64,000 nt of DNA from GCA-2718815 sp963578105 (lineage in GTDB: Bacteria; Planctomycetota; Planctomycetia; Pirellulales; Pirellulaceae). This document shows positions 8,214-16,691 of the stretch, piece after piece. Made by a program: the position numbers and the translations under genes. Numbering within the stretch: the stretch's first letter is position 1; each line of letters starts with the position of its first letter. The notes under the pieces are model-generated. The model did no database searches. It saw only the letters and a program-made list of their open reading frames with translations, and was not told the origin of the DNA. The stretch lies in the NCBI GenBank assembly GCA_963578105.1, contig CAUZBP010000010.1, positions 19,861-83,860 of the forward strand. Reading direction: 5' to 3'.

Positions 8214-9566
8214 ATGGCAGGGAAGAAAAAAACAACTCGACGAGATTTCATCAGAAAATCGAGCGCACTGGCGGGGGTGGCAGTCGTGTCGGCTGGCTAC
8301 TGGACAGAACAAGCGGCCGCTGAGTCCAACTCGCCAAACCAGCGTCTGAACGTCGCCTGCATCGGAACCGCCAACCGTGGGGCGGTCAATGTTAATGCGG
8401 TCAAGACCCAGAATGTGGTGGCCCTCTGTGACGTCGATCGAAATTACCTGGAACGTGCCCAGACGGAGTTTCCAGCGGCTCGCACGTATGTCGACTACCG
8501 CGAATTGATCGATCAAGAGGCCAAGGGGCTGGATGCGGTGACGGTCAGCACTGCCGATCATCATCATGCACCGGCAACACTCCGCGCCATTCAAGCGGGT
8601 TTGCATGTCTACTGCGAAAAGCCACTGGCACATACGGTGGCCGAGGCCAGGGTCATTGCCCGGGCCGCGCAACAACACGGGGTCGTGACGCAAATGGGTA
8701 CCCAGATTCATGCCACCGGCAACTATCACCGGGTGGTGGAAATCATTCAGTCAGGAGCTATCGGAGACGTTACCGAAGCGCACGTCTGGGTTGGCAAGGT
8801 CTGGAGCGGCACGGAATACGTGGACCCGGGTGCACCGACTGACAAAAACATTATCGCTACACCGCAAACCCCTCCCGACAGCCTGGCTTGGGACCTGTGG
8901 CTGGGACCTGCTGAGCAACGACCCTTCCTGCCTGGTAAGTACCACCCGGCAAATTGGCGACGATGGTGGGACTTTGGTGGTGGAACCATTGCTGACATGG
9001 CGTGTCACTATGTCGACCTTCCATTCTGGGCGCTAAAATTGCGACACCCGATCAGTTGTGAAGTGGAGGGTCCTGAGGTCGATGCGACGGGCACTCCGCC
9101 CGGTCTGCACGTCAGCTATGAATTTCCTGCCCGCCAATCCTTACCACCGGTGCGCCTTACCTGGTCCGATGGAAATCGAATCCCCAAGAAGGTGGCCGGA
9201 GAGCGGGTCCCGTCCGCGGGAGTCATGTTTGTCGGGAGCGAAGGGAATCTGTTTGCGGACTACTCGAGCTATCGCCTCTTTCCGCGGCAGAAGTTCGCCG
9301 ACTTCCAAGCCCCCGCGCCCAGCATTCCTAAATCGATCGGCCATCACGAGGAGTGGATCAAGGCGTGCAAGGATGGATCAACGACAACCTGCAACTTTGA
9401 TTATTCGGGGGCACTAAGCGAAACTGTCTTGCTGGGAAACGTCGCCTACCGCGCCGGACAGCGACTGGAATGGGATGCTGAAACACTGCAAGCCACTAAC
9501 TGCCCCGAAGCGAACCAGTTCGTCCACAAATTTTATCGAACCGGATGGGAAGTGAGCGGCGCATGA
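8214..9566 (+). CDS. Gfo/Idh/MocA family oxidoreductase, Tat-exported
   Basis: The 450-residue protein starts at an ATG with CGGGAG seven bases upstream. Its N-terminus carries a clear twin-arginine motif (TTRRDFIRKSSALAG) and hydrophobic run, followed by the Rossmann strand LNVACIGTANRG and the nicotinamide-site signature HVYCEKPLAHT. The block WDLWLGPAEQRPF followed by WWDFGGGTIADMACHYVDLP is typical of the long planctomycete periplasmic subfamily. The enzyme probably oxidises a sugar at C3 or a related position outside the cytoplasm. It is divergently paired with the DUF1080 gene and overlaps the next gene by four bases, so it is translated together with the LRR lipoprotein. Confidence 0.92.
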   Translation: MAGKKKTTRRDFIRKSSALAGVAVVSAGYWTEQAAAESNSPNQRLNVACIGTANRGAVNVNAVKTQNVVALCDVDRNYLERAQTEFPAARTYVDYRELIDQEAKGLDAVTVSTADHHHAPATLRAIQAGLHVYCEKPLAHTVAEARVIARAAQQHGVVTQMGTQIHATGNYHRVVEIIQSGAIGDVTEAHVWVGKVWSGTEYVDPGAPTDKNIIATPQTPPDSLAWDLWLGPAEQRPFLPGKYHPANWRRWWDFGGGTIADMACHYVDLPFWALKLRHPISCEVEGPEVDATGTPPGLHVSYEFPARQSLPPVRLTWSDGNRIPKKVAGERVPSAGVMFVGSEGNLFADYSSYRLFPRQKFADFQAPAPSIPKSIGHHEEWIKACKDGSTTTCNFDYSGALSETVLLGNVAYRAGQRLEWDAETLQATNCPEANQFVHKFYRTGWEVSGA

Positions 9567-10711
9567 AGTGCCGACGACTTCCATTTCTATTCGTCCTGGT
9601 AACTTCACTGTGTGTCGCTTGCGAGAGAAGTCCCTCTCCACAGACAGTCGACTCAAATCGTCAAACCAATCAGCCTGAGGGGGATCTGACTCCCGAATCA
9701 CCCGAGCGTCCCGCCATCAACGATCCGTCGGATTCAGCCGAAAGTATCGAGCTTCTTGAACAACTGGCTGCCAAACTCAAATATGACCGCCAGGGACAGA
9801 TCGTCGAAATCGATTTGCGAGGTACTGTTGCTGACGACTCAACTCTGAGCGCCCTGCCAGGACTTGCGCATCCTCGTTCGATCATGCTGGACGATACACG
9901 GATTACCGATGCAGGCCTGGCTACTTTAGGCCAGATCGAGTCACTGACGCACCTGTACTTACGTGATTGTGCAATCTCGAACTCGGGACTTGCTAAACTC
10001 GAACCGCTCCGGAAACTTCGCAGCCTGCGTCTGTCAGGAAAGAACGGAGCGACCAGCGTGGACGATGACGGACTGGCCGTTCTCCAAACGATGACTCAGT
10101 TGAAGGCGCTCTCCTTAGATAGCCTGTGGGTCAGTGTCGAAGGGTTGAGATACCTTACCGGCCTGGACCAACTCAGCGAACTCTACCTGGCGGAAACTTT
10201 AGTCGACGACGAAGCCCTGGAACTGTTGTCCGGCTTGCCGAGCCTCCAAACACTCCGTCTGGCCAAAACGCAAATTTCCGACCCCGGATTGAAGCCTCTG
10301 TCTCGTCTGACGCAACTGAGTTCGTTGGACCTCAGCGAAAATTCAAATTTATCTGACGAAGGCCTGGCGCATCTGTCAGGGATGTCTCAAATCACGTCGT
10401 TGAATTTGTATCGTTTGCCCGTTACCGATGCAGGGATAGCACACCTCACAACACTTCAGAATCTCCAGTCGCTGAATCTAGACAATACGTCGCTCACGGA
10501 CCGGGGCTTGGAAAACCTCCGGCACCTGAAACAACTGAAGGTTCTGAATTTGGGCACAACAGGAATCACAGACAACGGACTCCGTTTTCTCGAAGGCATG
10601 AACCAGCTTGCCGATTTGCGTGTGGCGCGTACTGCTGTTACCGCAGAGGGTGCACGACTTTTGCAGGAAAAACTACCGCAGGTAACCATTCAACTCAAAT
10701 ATCTCAAGTAG
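9563..10711 (+). CDS. Leucine-rich-repeat lipoprotein
   Basis: The ATG at 9563 overlaps the upstream TGA (ATGA), giving a 382-residue product. The leader MKCRRLPFLFVLVTSLCVAC ends in a lipobox with Cys20 as the acylated residue. After a linker rich in Ser, Pro and Asp, residues from about 90 to the end form leucine-rich repeats of about 24 residues with the recurring ITDAGLA.L..L..L..L.L pattern (for example TRITDAGLATLGQIESLTHLYL). Such LRR lipoproteins are common in planctomycetes and probably mediate protein or ligand contact at the cell surface. Coupling to the oxidoreductase suggests co-expression, not a shared reaction. Confidence 0.85.
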   Translation: MKCRRLPFLFVLVTSLCVACERSPSPQTVDSNRQTNQPEGDLTPESPERPAINDPSDSAESIELLEQLAAKLKYDRQGQIVEIDLRGTVADDSTLSALPGLAHPRSIMLDDTRITDAGLATLGQIESLTHLYLRDCAISNSGLAKLEPLRKLRSLRLSGKNGATSVDDDGLAVLQTMTQLKALSLDSLWVSVEGLRYLTGLDQLSELYLAETLVDDEALELLSGLPSLQTLRLAKTQISDPGLKPLSRLTQLSSLDLSENSNLSDEGLAHLSGMSQITSLNLYRLPVTDAGIAHLTTLQNLQSLNLDNTSLTDRGLENLRHLKQLKVLNLGTTGITDNGLRFLEGMNQLADLRVARTAVTAEGARLLQEKLPQVTIQLKYLK

Positions 10712-10766
10712 GTCACACGCGCACGTCCACCTGTTGAAGCCCTGATGACCAACGGCCTGTTCCAAG

Positions 10767-12359
10767 ATGACAACTACGCTGACAACCAAACTGCACGACG
10801 TCAATACGACCAGCATTCGAGACGCCATCCGACTTGGATGTCGAACCATGCAGAATGTTTTCAATGCGGACGATCAACTGAGGCCCTTCTTTCAGTCAAC
10901 GCTTAAGCCCACTGCGGCACTTTCGTTCTCCCCCTATTCCAGTGATGCCCATATTCCAGGACGGCATTTGAGCGGGCTGTTGAACGCGGAATACGCCGCC
11001 TGCATCGATCTGGATGAAACTGCCGTAGAGAATCATCGACAAGCTGCCCTCTTCTCCTACAGTGGACCTGTTACCCTGCCCTTGAATCGGGAGACCGTCG
11101 ATGGGCCACTGCAAAACTTCTGCCCGCACAACCTTCGAGAAGGCTTTCACGCGCTGTACGCACTGGCGCGCTTTCGGGACGACGATGAGGCTCTCGAATT
11201 GGCCACAGGCAGTGTGGAGTCCGTTTTGAAATTATGGACACCCGAACGCGGGTGGGATGTTACACAACTCGAAAATCTGGGAATTCGCTACCAGGAGTGC
11301 GAAGGCTTTATTCACGGGGAGGCACGCATGCTGGGGGCCCTCGTGAAGCTCTATCGCACCACGTCCGACAGCAGAACCCTGGAACTAGCCCAACTCCTCA
11401 AAGACAAGGCGCTTGCCGACTTTTACACCGCCGCCGGCGACTGGGATCCGGGGCGTTTCGCGACGCGTCACAGCCATTCGGTCACTTGTGTCATGTCGTC
11501 ATTGGCGCAGTTGGCAGACCTGCTTTCGGATGGTGATCTGCTGGCACGCGTGAAAACATTCTACGATTGCGGGCTCTGGGAAATGCGCGACGAGATCGGC
11601 TGGTCACCCGAGTCCGTTGGGCAACAAGACACGGACCATGGAGAGGCGAACAACACGGGAGACATTCTGGAAACCGCCCTGATCCTGGGACGTTGGGGAC
11701 ACACGGAATACTACCATGACGCGGAGAGGATTTTGCGTTGCCATTTGCTACCCGCGCAGCTTCGAGATGTGTCCTTTGTTGATGACCCGCCGAATCCTGA
11801 CAGCATCGATGGACTGAGGGATGTTGTTAACCGGCACCTCGGGGCATTTGGATTTCCTGCGCCTTACGGCCACGAATCAACGGGAAAAGGACGTCGCAAT
11901 CTGTCCTTCAACATGGACATTGTCGGTGGGACAGTGAACTCGCTGTGCGAAGCCTATCTCGAAGTCATCCGCCCGACAGGCCCTGGCACTTCGGTCAACC
12001 TGTTATTTGACCACGAAACCAGCGTCAGCAAGGTTCAGTCGCCCTACACCCACAACTGTTTAGAAATCACGCTCAAACAGCCTGGACCGCTACAGGTACG
12101 TGTACCGCCCTGGCTGACTCGCGAAGAAATTGGCATCGGTGGTACGAACACCGAGCCGACGTGTGCAAACGGTTACCTGGTTTTCAGTTCCGTCGCTGCC
12201 GGAGAGTCTGTTCGTCTACGATTCCCGCTGAAGGACTCTCAAATCACTCTGTCAGAACGCCTGCACATCCATCCCATTCGTGTGACCTTGCGAGGTGATT
12301 CGGTCACGGGAATGGACAATTTTGGTGCGAATTTAACGTTCTTTGATCCGCTGCCATGA
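10767..12359 (+). CDS. GH127-like (alpha/alpha)6-barrel protein, putative glycosidase
   Basis: The 530-residue protein has no export signal. Its middle is helical with paired small or aromatic motifs expected in six-hairpin glycosidases: NLREGFHALYALARF, IHGEARMLGALVKLY, RHSHSVTCVMSSLAQLADLL and NMDIVGGTVNSLCEAYLEVI. The last 130 residues are beta-rich and include LQVRVPPWLTREEI, resembling the C-terminal sandwich of GH127 (beta-L-arabinofuranosidase type, formerly DUF1680). I cannot identify the catalytic residues with confidence, so activity is inferred. It sits 55 bases after the LRR gene and before a cytoplasmic oxidoreductase, in keeping with carbohydrate breakdown. Confidence 0.6.
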   Translation: MTTTLTTKLHDVNTTSIRDAIRLGCRTMQNVFNADDQLRPFFQSTLKPTAALSFSPYSSDAHIPGRHLSGLLNAEYAACIDLDETAVENHRQAALFSYSGPVTLPLNRETVDGPLQNFCPHNLREGFHALYALARFRDDDEALELATGSVESVLKLWTPERGWDVTQLENLGIRYQECEGFIHGEARMLGALVKLYRTTSDSRTLELAQLLKDKALADFYTAAGDWDPGRFATRHSHSVTCVMSSLAQLADLLSDGDLLARVKTFYDCGLWEMRDEIGWSPESVGQQDTDHGEANNTGDILETALILGRWGHTEYYHDAERILRCHLLPAQLRDVSFVDDPPNPDSIDGLRDVVNRHLGAFGFPAPYGHESTGKGRRNLSFNMDIVGGTVNSLCEAYLEVIRPTGPGTSVNLLFDHETSVSKVQSPYTHNCLEITLKQPGPLQVRVPPWLTREEIGIGGTNTEPTCANGYLVFSSVAAGESVRLRFPLKDSQITLSERLHIHPIRVTLRGDSVTGMDNFGANLTFFDPLP

Positions 12360-12460
12360 AAAATAAACCTCCCAGCGACACCCCTGCGCCAGGCAACACT
12401 GGTTCCACCCCAACGGACCGACCGCCATCATCTTCAGAGAAGCGATCTTCATCCACCTAG
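12356..12460 (+). CDS. Possible small coupled ORF, 34 residues
   Basis: An ATG at 12356 overlaps the TGA of the GH127-like gene (ATGA) and opens 34 codons ending at TAG 12460. The product is hydrophilic and rich in Pro, Ser and Thr with a basic tail (EKRSSST). The overlap and the fact that it fills the otherwise empty 119-base gap before the next gene are the only support. There is no clear ribosome binding site and no recognisable motif, so it may simply be untranslated spacer. Confidence 0.22.
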   Translation: MKNKPPSDTPAPGNTGSTPTDRPPSSSEKRSSST

Positions 12461-12478
12461 CAGCAGGCGTTCCAACAC

Positions 12479-13540
12479 ATGCCACCTCCTCCCGTTAGAT
12501 TGTCAATCATCGGCTTTGGCGAGATCGGACAGCGGCACGCAGAACTGATTACTGCCAACGCGGATTGCTCGCTGGTAGGTGTTTGTGATGTGGATCCCCG
12601 TTGCCAACCCTACGCCGACAAATTCGGTGTTCCGGTTTATAAAGACGTGAAAGAACTCCTGGAACGAGAGAAGCCCCGGGGAGCAATCATCGCGACACCC
12701 AATAGGCAACACGCAGCCATTGCAGAACTATGTGCAAAGCATTCCATTCACGTTCTTATTGAAAAGCCGATCGCAGATAGCATGGAGGGAGCCAGCCGCA
12801 TTGTAAAGGCCGCTGACGATAACCGCGTTCAGGTTCTCGTTGGTCACCATCGCCGCCACAATTCACTCATTCAACAAACACGCCTTGCCTTGCAAAGCGG
12901 TGAGTTGGGAAAATTGACCGCGGTCTCGATGTTGTGGACACTCATGAAACCGATCGACTATTACCAGAAACAATGGCGCTGCACCCCGCCCGGTGGCGGA
13001 CCCACCTTCATCAATCTCGTGCACGAACTCGACCTGGTCCGTTATCTATGCGGTGAAGTCCGCCAGGTCTATGCTCAAGCGAGTTCTGCGGCGCGACAAC
13101 TCGCCGTGGAAGACACATTAAGCATTTCGCTGGCATTAGAAAGCGGTGCCGTGGCTTCGATTCTTGCCTCGGACACGACCCCCTCACCCTGGTCCTACGA
13201 GGCCACCACTCGCGAGAATCCGCTCTATTTTCCCACGGATGAAAACTGCTATTATTTTTTTGGCACATTGGGTTCCCTCGCCTTTCCCCAAATGCAGTCT
13301 TGGCGGTATCCTTGTGAAAAAGCATCCGGCTGGCAGCATCCGTTGGAAAAGTCGCAAGGCGTCGTCGTTCGGGCCGATCCACTCAAGTCCCAGCTGGAAC
13401 ATTTTTGTCGTGTGGTTCGAGAAGAAGAACCCCCGATCATCGACGGCCGGGACGGAACGCGTTCGCTTGCCTTGGTGCTGGCCGTGCTGGAATCTATTCG
13501 ACGCCAGACCCCTGTCCTGTTGACGGACTCGCAGCCCTAA
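12479..13540 (+). CDS. Gfo/Idh/MocA family oxidoreductase, cytoplasmic
   Basis: This 353-residue protein lacks a leader and begins almost directly with the nucleotide-binding strand LSIIGFGEIGQRHAEL (GxGxxG). The family signature appears as HVLIEKPIADS, followed by VGHHRRHNSLIQQTR. The histidine in LVHELDLVRYLCG is the usual active-site position in the C-terminal domain. It is probably an NAD(P)-dependent sugar or sugar-acid dehydrogenase. It precedes a PhyH-type dioxygenase gene by 33 bases, and the two may form an operon. It differs from the three other family members in the window by its cytoplasmic location and short length. Confidence 0.88.
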   Translation: MPPPPVRLSIIGFGEIGQRHAELITANADCSLVGVCDVDPRCQPYADKFGVPVYKDVKELLEREKPRGAIIATPNRQHAAIAELCAKHSIHVLIEKPIADSMEGASRIVKAADDNRVQVLVGHHRRHNSLIQQTRLALQSGELGKLTAVSMLWTLMKPIDYYQKQWRCTPPGGGPTFINLVHELDLVRYLCGEVRQVYAQASSAARQLAVEDTLSISLALESGAVASILASDTTPSPWSYEATTRENPLYFPTDENCYYFFGTLGSLAFPQMQSWRYPCEKASGWQHPLEKSQGVVVRADPLKSQLEHFCRVVREEEPPIIDGRDGTRSLALVLAVLESIRRQTPVLLTDSQP

Positions 13541-13573
13541 GATCCCCCTCTCACCAAAGAGCAAACTTCTATC

Positions 13574-14380
13574 ATGCAACTCAACGAAAGCCAGGTATCC
13601 GAGTTTAATGACAAAGGGTACGTGCTCATTCCGGGTCTCTTACAAAGCGACGAGGTGGCAGTCTTGCAGGCAGCTTTGCTGGAGGTTCTGGATCGGCAGG
13701 GACCGGAGATCGTACACGAAAAAGACAACCCGGCAGCGGCACGGCTCGCGTTTGGTGCACACATCTATTCCGAACCTTTCCGCTGTTTGTCACTGCTTCC
13801 GCGAATGTTGATGCCGGTGCGACAACTGCTGAACGACGAGGTCTACCTCCATCAGAGCCGGATCAATCCCAAACAGGGATTTGGCCAGGGAGCCGCTTGG
13901 GACTGGCATCAGGATTATCCACCGTGGCACACGATCGACGGCATGCCCGAACCTCGCTGTGTGATGACATCTGTGTTCCTGGACGACTGTGATGCTGTCC
14001 GTTCACCTCTTCTGGTGGTACCGGGTTCCCAGCGGCATGGTTTGCTCCAATCGAAACCCCACAAGGATGCAAAGGGAAAAGGATATGCGCTGCACCACAT
14101 CAACCACGCTACACTGGAACGCCTGGCTACAGAGTTCGGCATCGAACCCCTGATCGGGCCGGCCGGGTCCGTCGCTTTTGTACACTGCAACGTGGTTCAT
14201 GGATCAGCCAACAACGTTTCACCCTGGCGCCGAGCTATCATGTACCTGATTTACAACGCGGTGAGTAACGCCTGTACCGGTACGGAGCGTCCGAGTTACC
14301 AACACAATCGCGACTTCACACCCCTGCAACCGCTGGAAGACAGCTGCCTGAAAAACATGGCTGCGGCCAAGTCCGCCTGA
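13574..14380 (+). CDS. Phytanoyl-CoA dioxygenase (PhyH) family protein
   Basis: The 268-residue sequence is a non-haem Fe(II)/2-oxoglutarate oxygenase. The iron facial triad is visible as His112 and Asp114 (WDWHQDYPPWH) and His209 (CNVVHGSANN), with Arg219/220 placed to bind 2-oxoglutarate. The segment SRINPKQGFGQ followed by WHQDYPPWHTIDGMPEPRCV resembles ectoine hydroxylases (EctD), but no ectoine genes are nearby and the match is only by eye. The substrate is unknown; the position directly after an oxidoreductase suggests hydroxylation of a small metabolite in the same pathway. It converges with the HspQ-like gene with three bases between the stops. Confidence 0.82.
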   Translation: MQLNESQVSEFNDKGYVLIPGLLQSDEVAVLQAALLEVLDRQGPEIVHEKDNPAAARLAFGAHIYSEPFRCLSLLPRMLMPVRQLLNDEVYLHQSRINPKQGFGQGAAWDWHQDYPPWHTIDGMPEPRCVMTSVFLDDCDAVRSPLLVVPGSQRHGLLQSKPHKDAKGKGYALHHINHATLERLATEFGIEPLIGPAGSVAFVHCNVVHGSANNVSPWRRAIMYLIYNAVSNACTGTERPSYQHNRDFTPLQPLEDSCLKNMAAAKSA

Positions 14381-14383
14381 CTC

Positions 14384-14734
14384 CTACCCGGGCCAGGGCT
14401 CGTCATTGCGAACGTAGTGGCCATCCTTGAATCCGCTGAAGAAATGTTGCAGCAGAGGATGGTCTATTGGAGTCCCGCTGGGATCGGCAACCAGATTTTG
14501 CGAGGCAGCATACGTGCAAGCCGTTGATTGATCGACGAGCACATGATACCAGGGTTGATTCTGATCCGGTTGTGTCTGGTTTTTCTTATACCACGCTTCG
14601 TCTGCCATGCATCGTGCGTCGCTATCGACAATCACTCCTCGATAGCCATAACGCCGATGACGAATCACTTGCCCGGGTTCGAACACGGGTCGCTCGTCGC
14701 CAAAGCCGGGTGTGTTACGATCGATTGCAATCAT
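14384..14734 (-). CDS. HspQ/YccV-like protein
   Basis: The 116-residue product carries the compact YccV-like beta-barrel: FEPGQVIRHRRYGYRGVIVD, AWYKKNQTQPDQNQPWYHVL and a Tyr-rich stretch ending SQNLVADPSG. In E. coli HspQ (105 residues) this fold modulates Lon protease and binds hemimethylated DNA. The ATG at 14734 gives a length close to HspQ; an upstream GTG at 14788 would add 18 residues and cannot be excluded. The last 30 residues (DHPLLQHFFSGFKDGHYVRN) extend beyond the core. The gene stands alone on the minus strand, divergent from the dipeptidase gene. Confidence 0.75.
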   Translation of the reverse strand: MIAIDRNTPGFGDERPVFEPGQVIRHRRYGYRGVIVDSDARCMADEAWYKKNQTQPDQNQPWYHVLVDQSTACTYAASQNLVADPSGTPIDHPLLQHFFSGFKDGHYVRNDEPWPG

Positions 14735-15082
14735 TGTCGACTGACGTTCCTGATTTAATTTGGTCAATAGGATTGACAGAGCCTGCACATCATTTTCTGT
14801 AACGGCCGGCGCCTTCGGTCAGAAGTCCACCTGGACCACAACCCGTATGGACAAAGGAATACACGACCCCGATCATATTCCACACCATCATTTTTGGAAA
14901 CTCCCGATACCCACCTCCCTTTCCTTTTCCGCCATTCCATTGCTGGGTCACTCAACGACATTTGTTTCGACGGCGTCCGCAATAACACCTCGTGCCTGTC
15001 ACTTTGCAGGACGTTGACATCCAACAGTTGGTCCCGTAATTTGAACGTTCTTTTCAGATTCGTCGAGCGAGGAAGACAACAC
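14735..15082. other. Divergent intergenic region
   Basis: This 348-base region separates the HspQ-like gene (leftward) from the dipeptidase gene (rightward) and must hold promoters for both. The rightward reading frame stays open from 14894, but it lacks a good start before 15083. I see no clear hexamer pair or operator. Confidence 0.4.
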
Positions 15083-16186
15083 ATGGCCCAACCACTTATC
15101 ATCGATCTGCATCTCGACTTAGCTTGGGACGCACTTTTCTGGAATCGCGACCTCACACTGAACGCCCACGAAGTACGCCGACAGGAAGAAAAGGATCTAC
15201 CGGCGATGGCCGAAGGATTTGACACGGGCCTGTGCACCGTGACGTTTCCGGAAATGCGTCGCGGCAGCGTTGGAATCATGTTGAGCACCATCATGTCGCG
15301 AATTCAACCTCGTGAAAAAGTGCATCGGGACGGCATGAAAACCCAGGAACAGACCATGGCCATCGGACGCGGTCATCTGGCTTACTATCAAGCCATGGTG
15401 CGGCGCGGTGACATTAAACCTGTTCACAACCTTGGTGACTTAAACGAAGCCGTCGAATCCTGGCAGAACCCCACGGATCAAACACCGATCTATCACATTC
15501 TTTCGATGGAAAGCGCCGACCCGATCGCGGGTCCGGACGATGTGGAGTTCTGGTGGAACGCGGGACTGCGTGTCGTCGGTCCAGCGCATTTTGGAGACAA
15601 CACCTACATTCACGGCACGGGTACCGTCGGTGGCCTGAAACCTCCCGCAAAAGCACTCTACCGGGCCATGCGCGAAGCGGGAATGGTTCTGGACATCACC
15701 CACATGGCCGACCAGGCCGTAAAAGAGTCGTTTGAACTATGGGATGGACCTGTCATGGCATCGCATTGCGTGTCTCGCAACATTGTGCCGGGCCAACGAC
15801 ATCTGGACGACTGGATGATCCAGGAAGTGATCGCCCGCGACGGAATCATTGGAATGGTCTTCTGCCAATTTTTCATGGATCCGGACCTGACCTGGGAAAC
15901 ACGTCCTTCGCACCACGATTTGGTTCCCAAGTACGGCATGGAAGGCCTGCTACCGCACATGGAACACATTGCAAACCTGGCAGGTGGTTCCATGGATCAC
16001 CTTGCGATTGGCACCGACATGGATGGTGGTTTCGGCGCTGAAGCAACTCCCACGGACGTCGATACCATCGCGGACCTGCAAGGATTTGGCCCCCTTTTGA
16101 AAAACGCGGGTTATTCGGACAACGACACGAACAACATCCTCCACGGCAATGCCCTGCGATTTTTCCGCGGTGTGTGGAGTCAATGA
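15083..16186 (+). CDS. Dipeptidase, peptidase family M19
   Basis: The ATG at 15083 is preceded by GAGGA about ten bases upstream and begins a 367-residue protein with no signal peptide. M19 (renal dipeptidase) landmarks are present: IDLHLDLAWD supplies the first His and Asp (His10, Asp12), the bridging Glu lies in HILSMESADPI, and later metal or active-site histidines are in ITHMADQA and MASHCVSRN, with Asp in AIGTDMDGG. Such enzymes are binuclear zinc hydrolases that cleave dipeptides or act on D-amino-acid or modified substrates. It has no operon partner. Confidence 0.88.
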   Translation: MAQPLIIDLHLDLAWDALFWNRDLTLNAHEVRRQEEKDLPAMAEGFDTGLCTVTFPEMRRGSVGIMLSTIMSRIQPREKVHRDGMKTQEQTMAIGRGHLAYYQAMVRRGDIKPVHNLGDLNEAVESWQNPTDQTPIYHILSMESADPIAGPDDVEFWWNAGLRVVGPAHFGDNTYIHGTGTVGGLKPPAKALYRAMREAGMVLDITHMADQAVKESFELWDGPVMASHCVSRNIVPGQRHLDDWMIQEVIARDGIIGMVFCQFFMDPDLTWETRPSHHDLVPKYGMEGLLPHMEHIANLAGGSMDHLAIGTDMDGGFGAEATPTDVDTIADLQGFGPLLKNAGYSDNDTNNILHGNALRFFRGVWSQ

Positions 16187-16691
16187 ATCCAGCCATCGCG
16201 GCCACAGTAACGTCACCTTATCCCAGCCACTCTGGCACAAGCTACTGACTCCGTTGCGGAGTGGTTCAGGGAGATTACCGCTTTGTCCACAACGTGCGCA
16301 GCGTCGTACAATGCCTGAAACGGGTGACTGGCGAAGTTCACCGGCAAGGACTCACCAACTCTTCCATCGCAGCGTCCAATGGAGAATTGTTTGTGAGAAC
16401 TCACAAAAGCCTGCGCTGCATTTTTCCAGAGCAAACAATCCCCTCCCACATTCGACACACATCACACACAATTAACGGTAAAAGCTGGCGGATACTCGCT
16501 GGAACTTTAACTTTTACTCATAAATTTCCAAGAGAGTGTCAGAATATTTTTCCGATAATAGACAGGGGGCGGTCGCCTTGTGGCACAATTTCTTTCACCT
16601 ATACTCCGCGAGGCACGCCGGATAAAGACTTGCATTTCAGGCCGAAACTATCAATAATCATCAAGTTGCAATTTAACCTGTAGATCTCCCC
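16187..16691. other. Intergenic region upstream of DUF1501 gene
   Basis: This 505-base gap becomes AT-rich in its second half. Short frames in it have no coding character. The one item I can support is a candidate promoter at 16630-16658, listed separately. Confidence 0.5.
16630..16658 (+). promoter_or_regulatory. Candidate sigma-70-type promoter for DUF1501 gene
   Basis: TTGCAT (16630-16635) and AATAAT (16653-16658) are separated by 17 bases, matching the standard -35/-10 geometry with one or two mismatches in each hexamer. The pair lies about 34 bases before the ATG at 16692, which would give a short leader. Planctomycete promoters are poorly defined, so this is a tentative call. Confidence 0.35.

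Noticed and set aside
14660..14695. GGGTTCGAACACGGG resembling a tRNA T-arm
   Set aside because: It lies inside the HspQ-like coding sequence and no acceptor, D or anticodon arms can be found around it.
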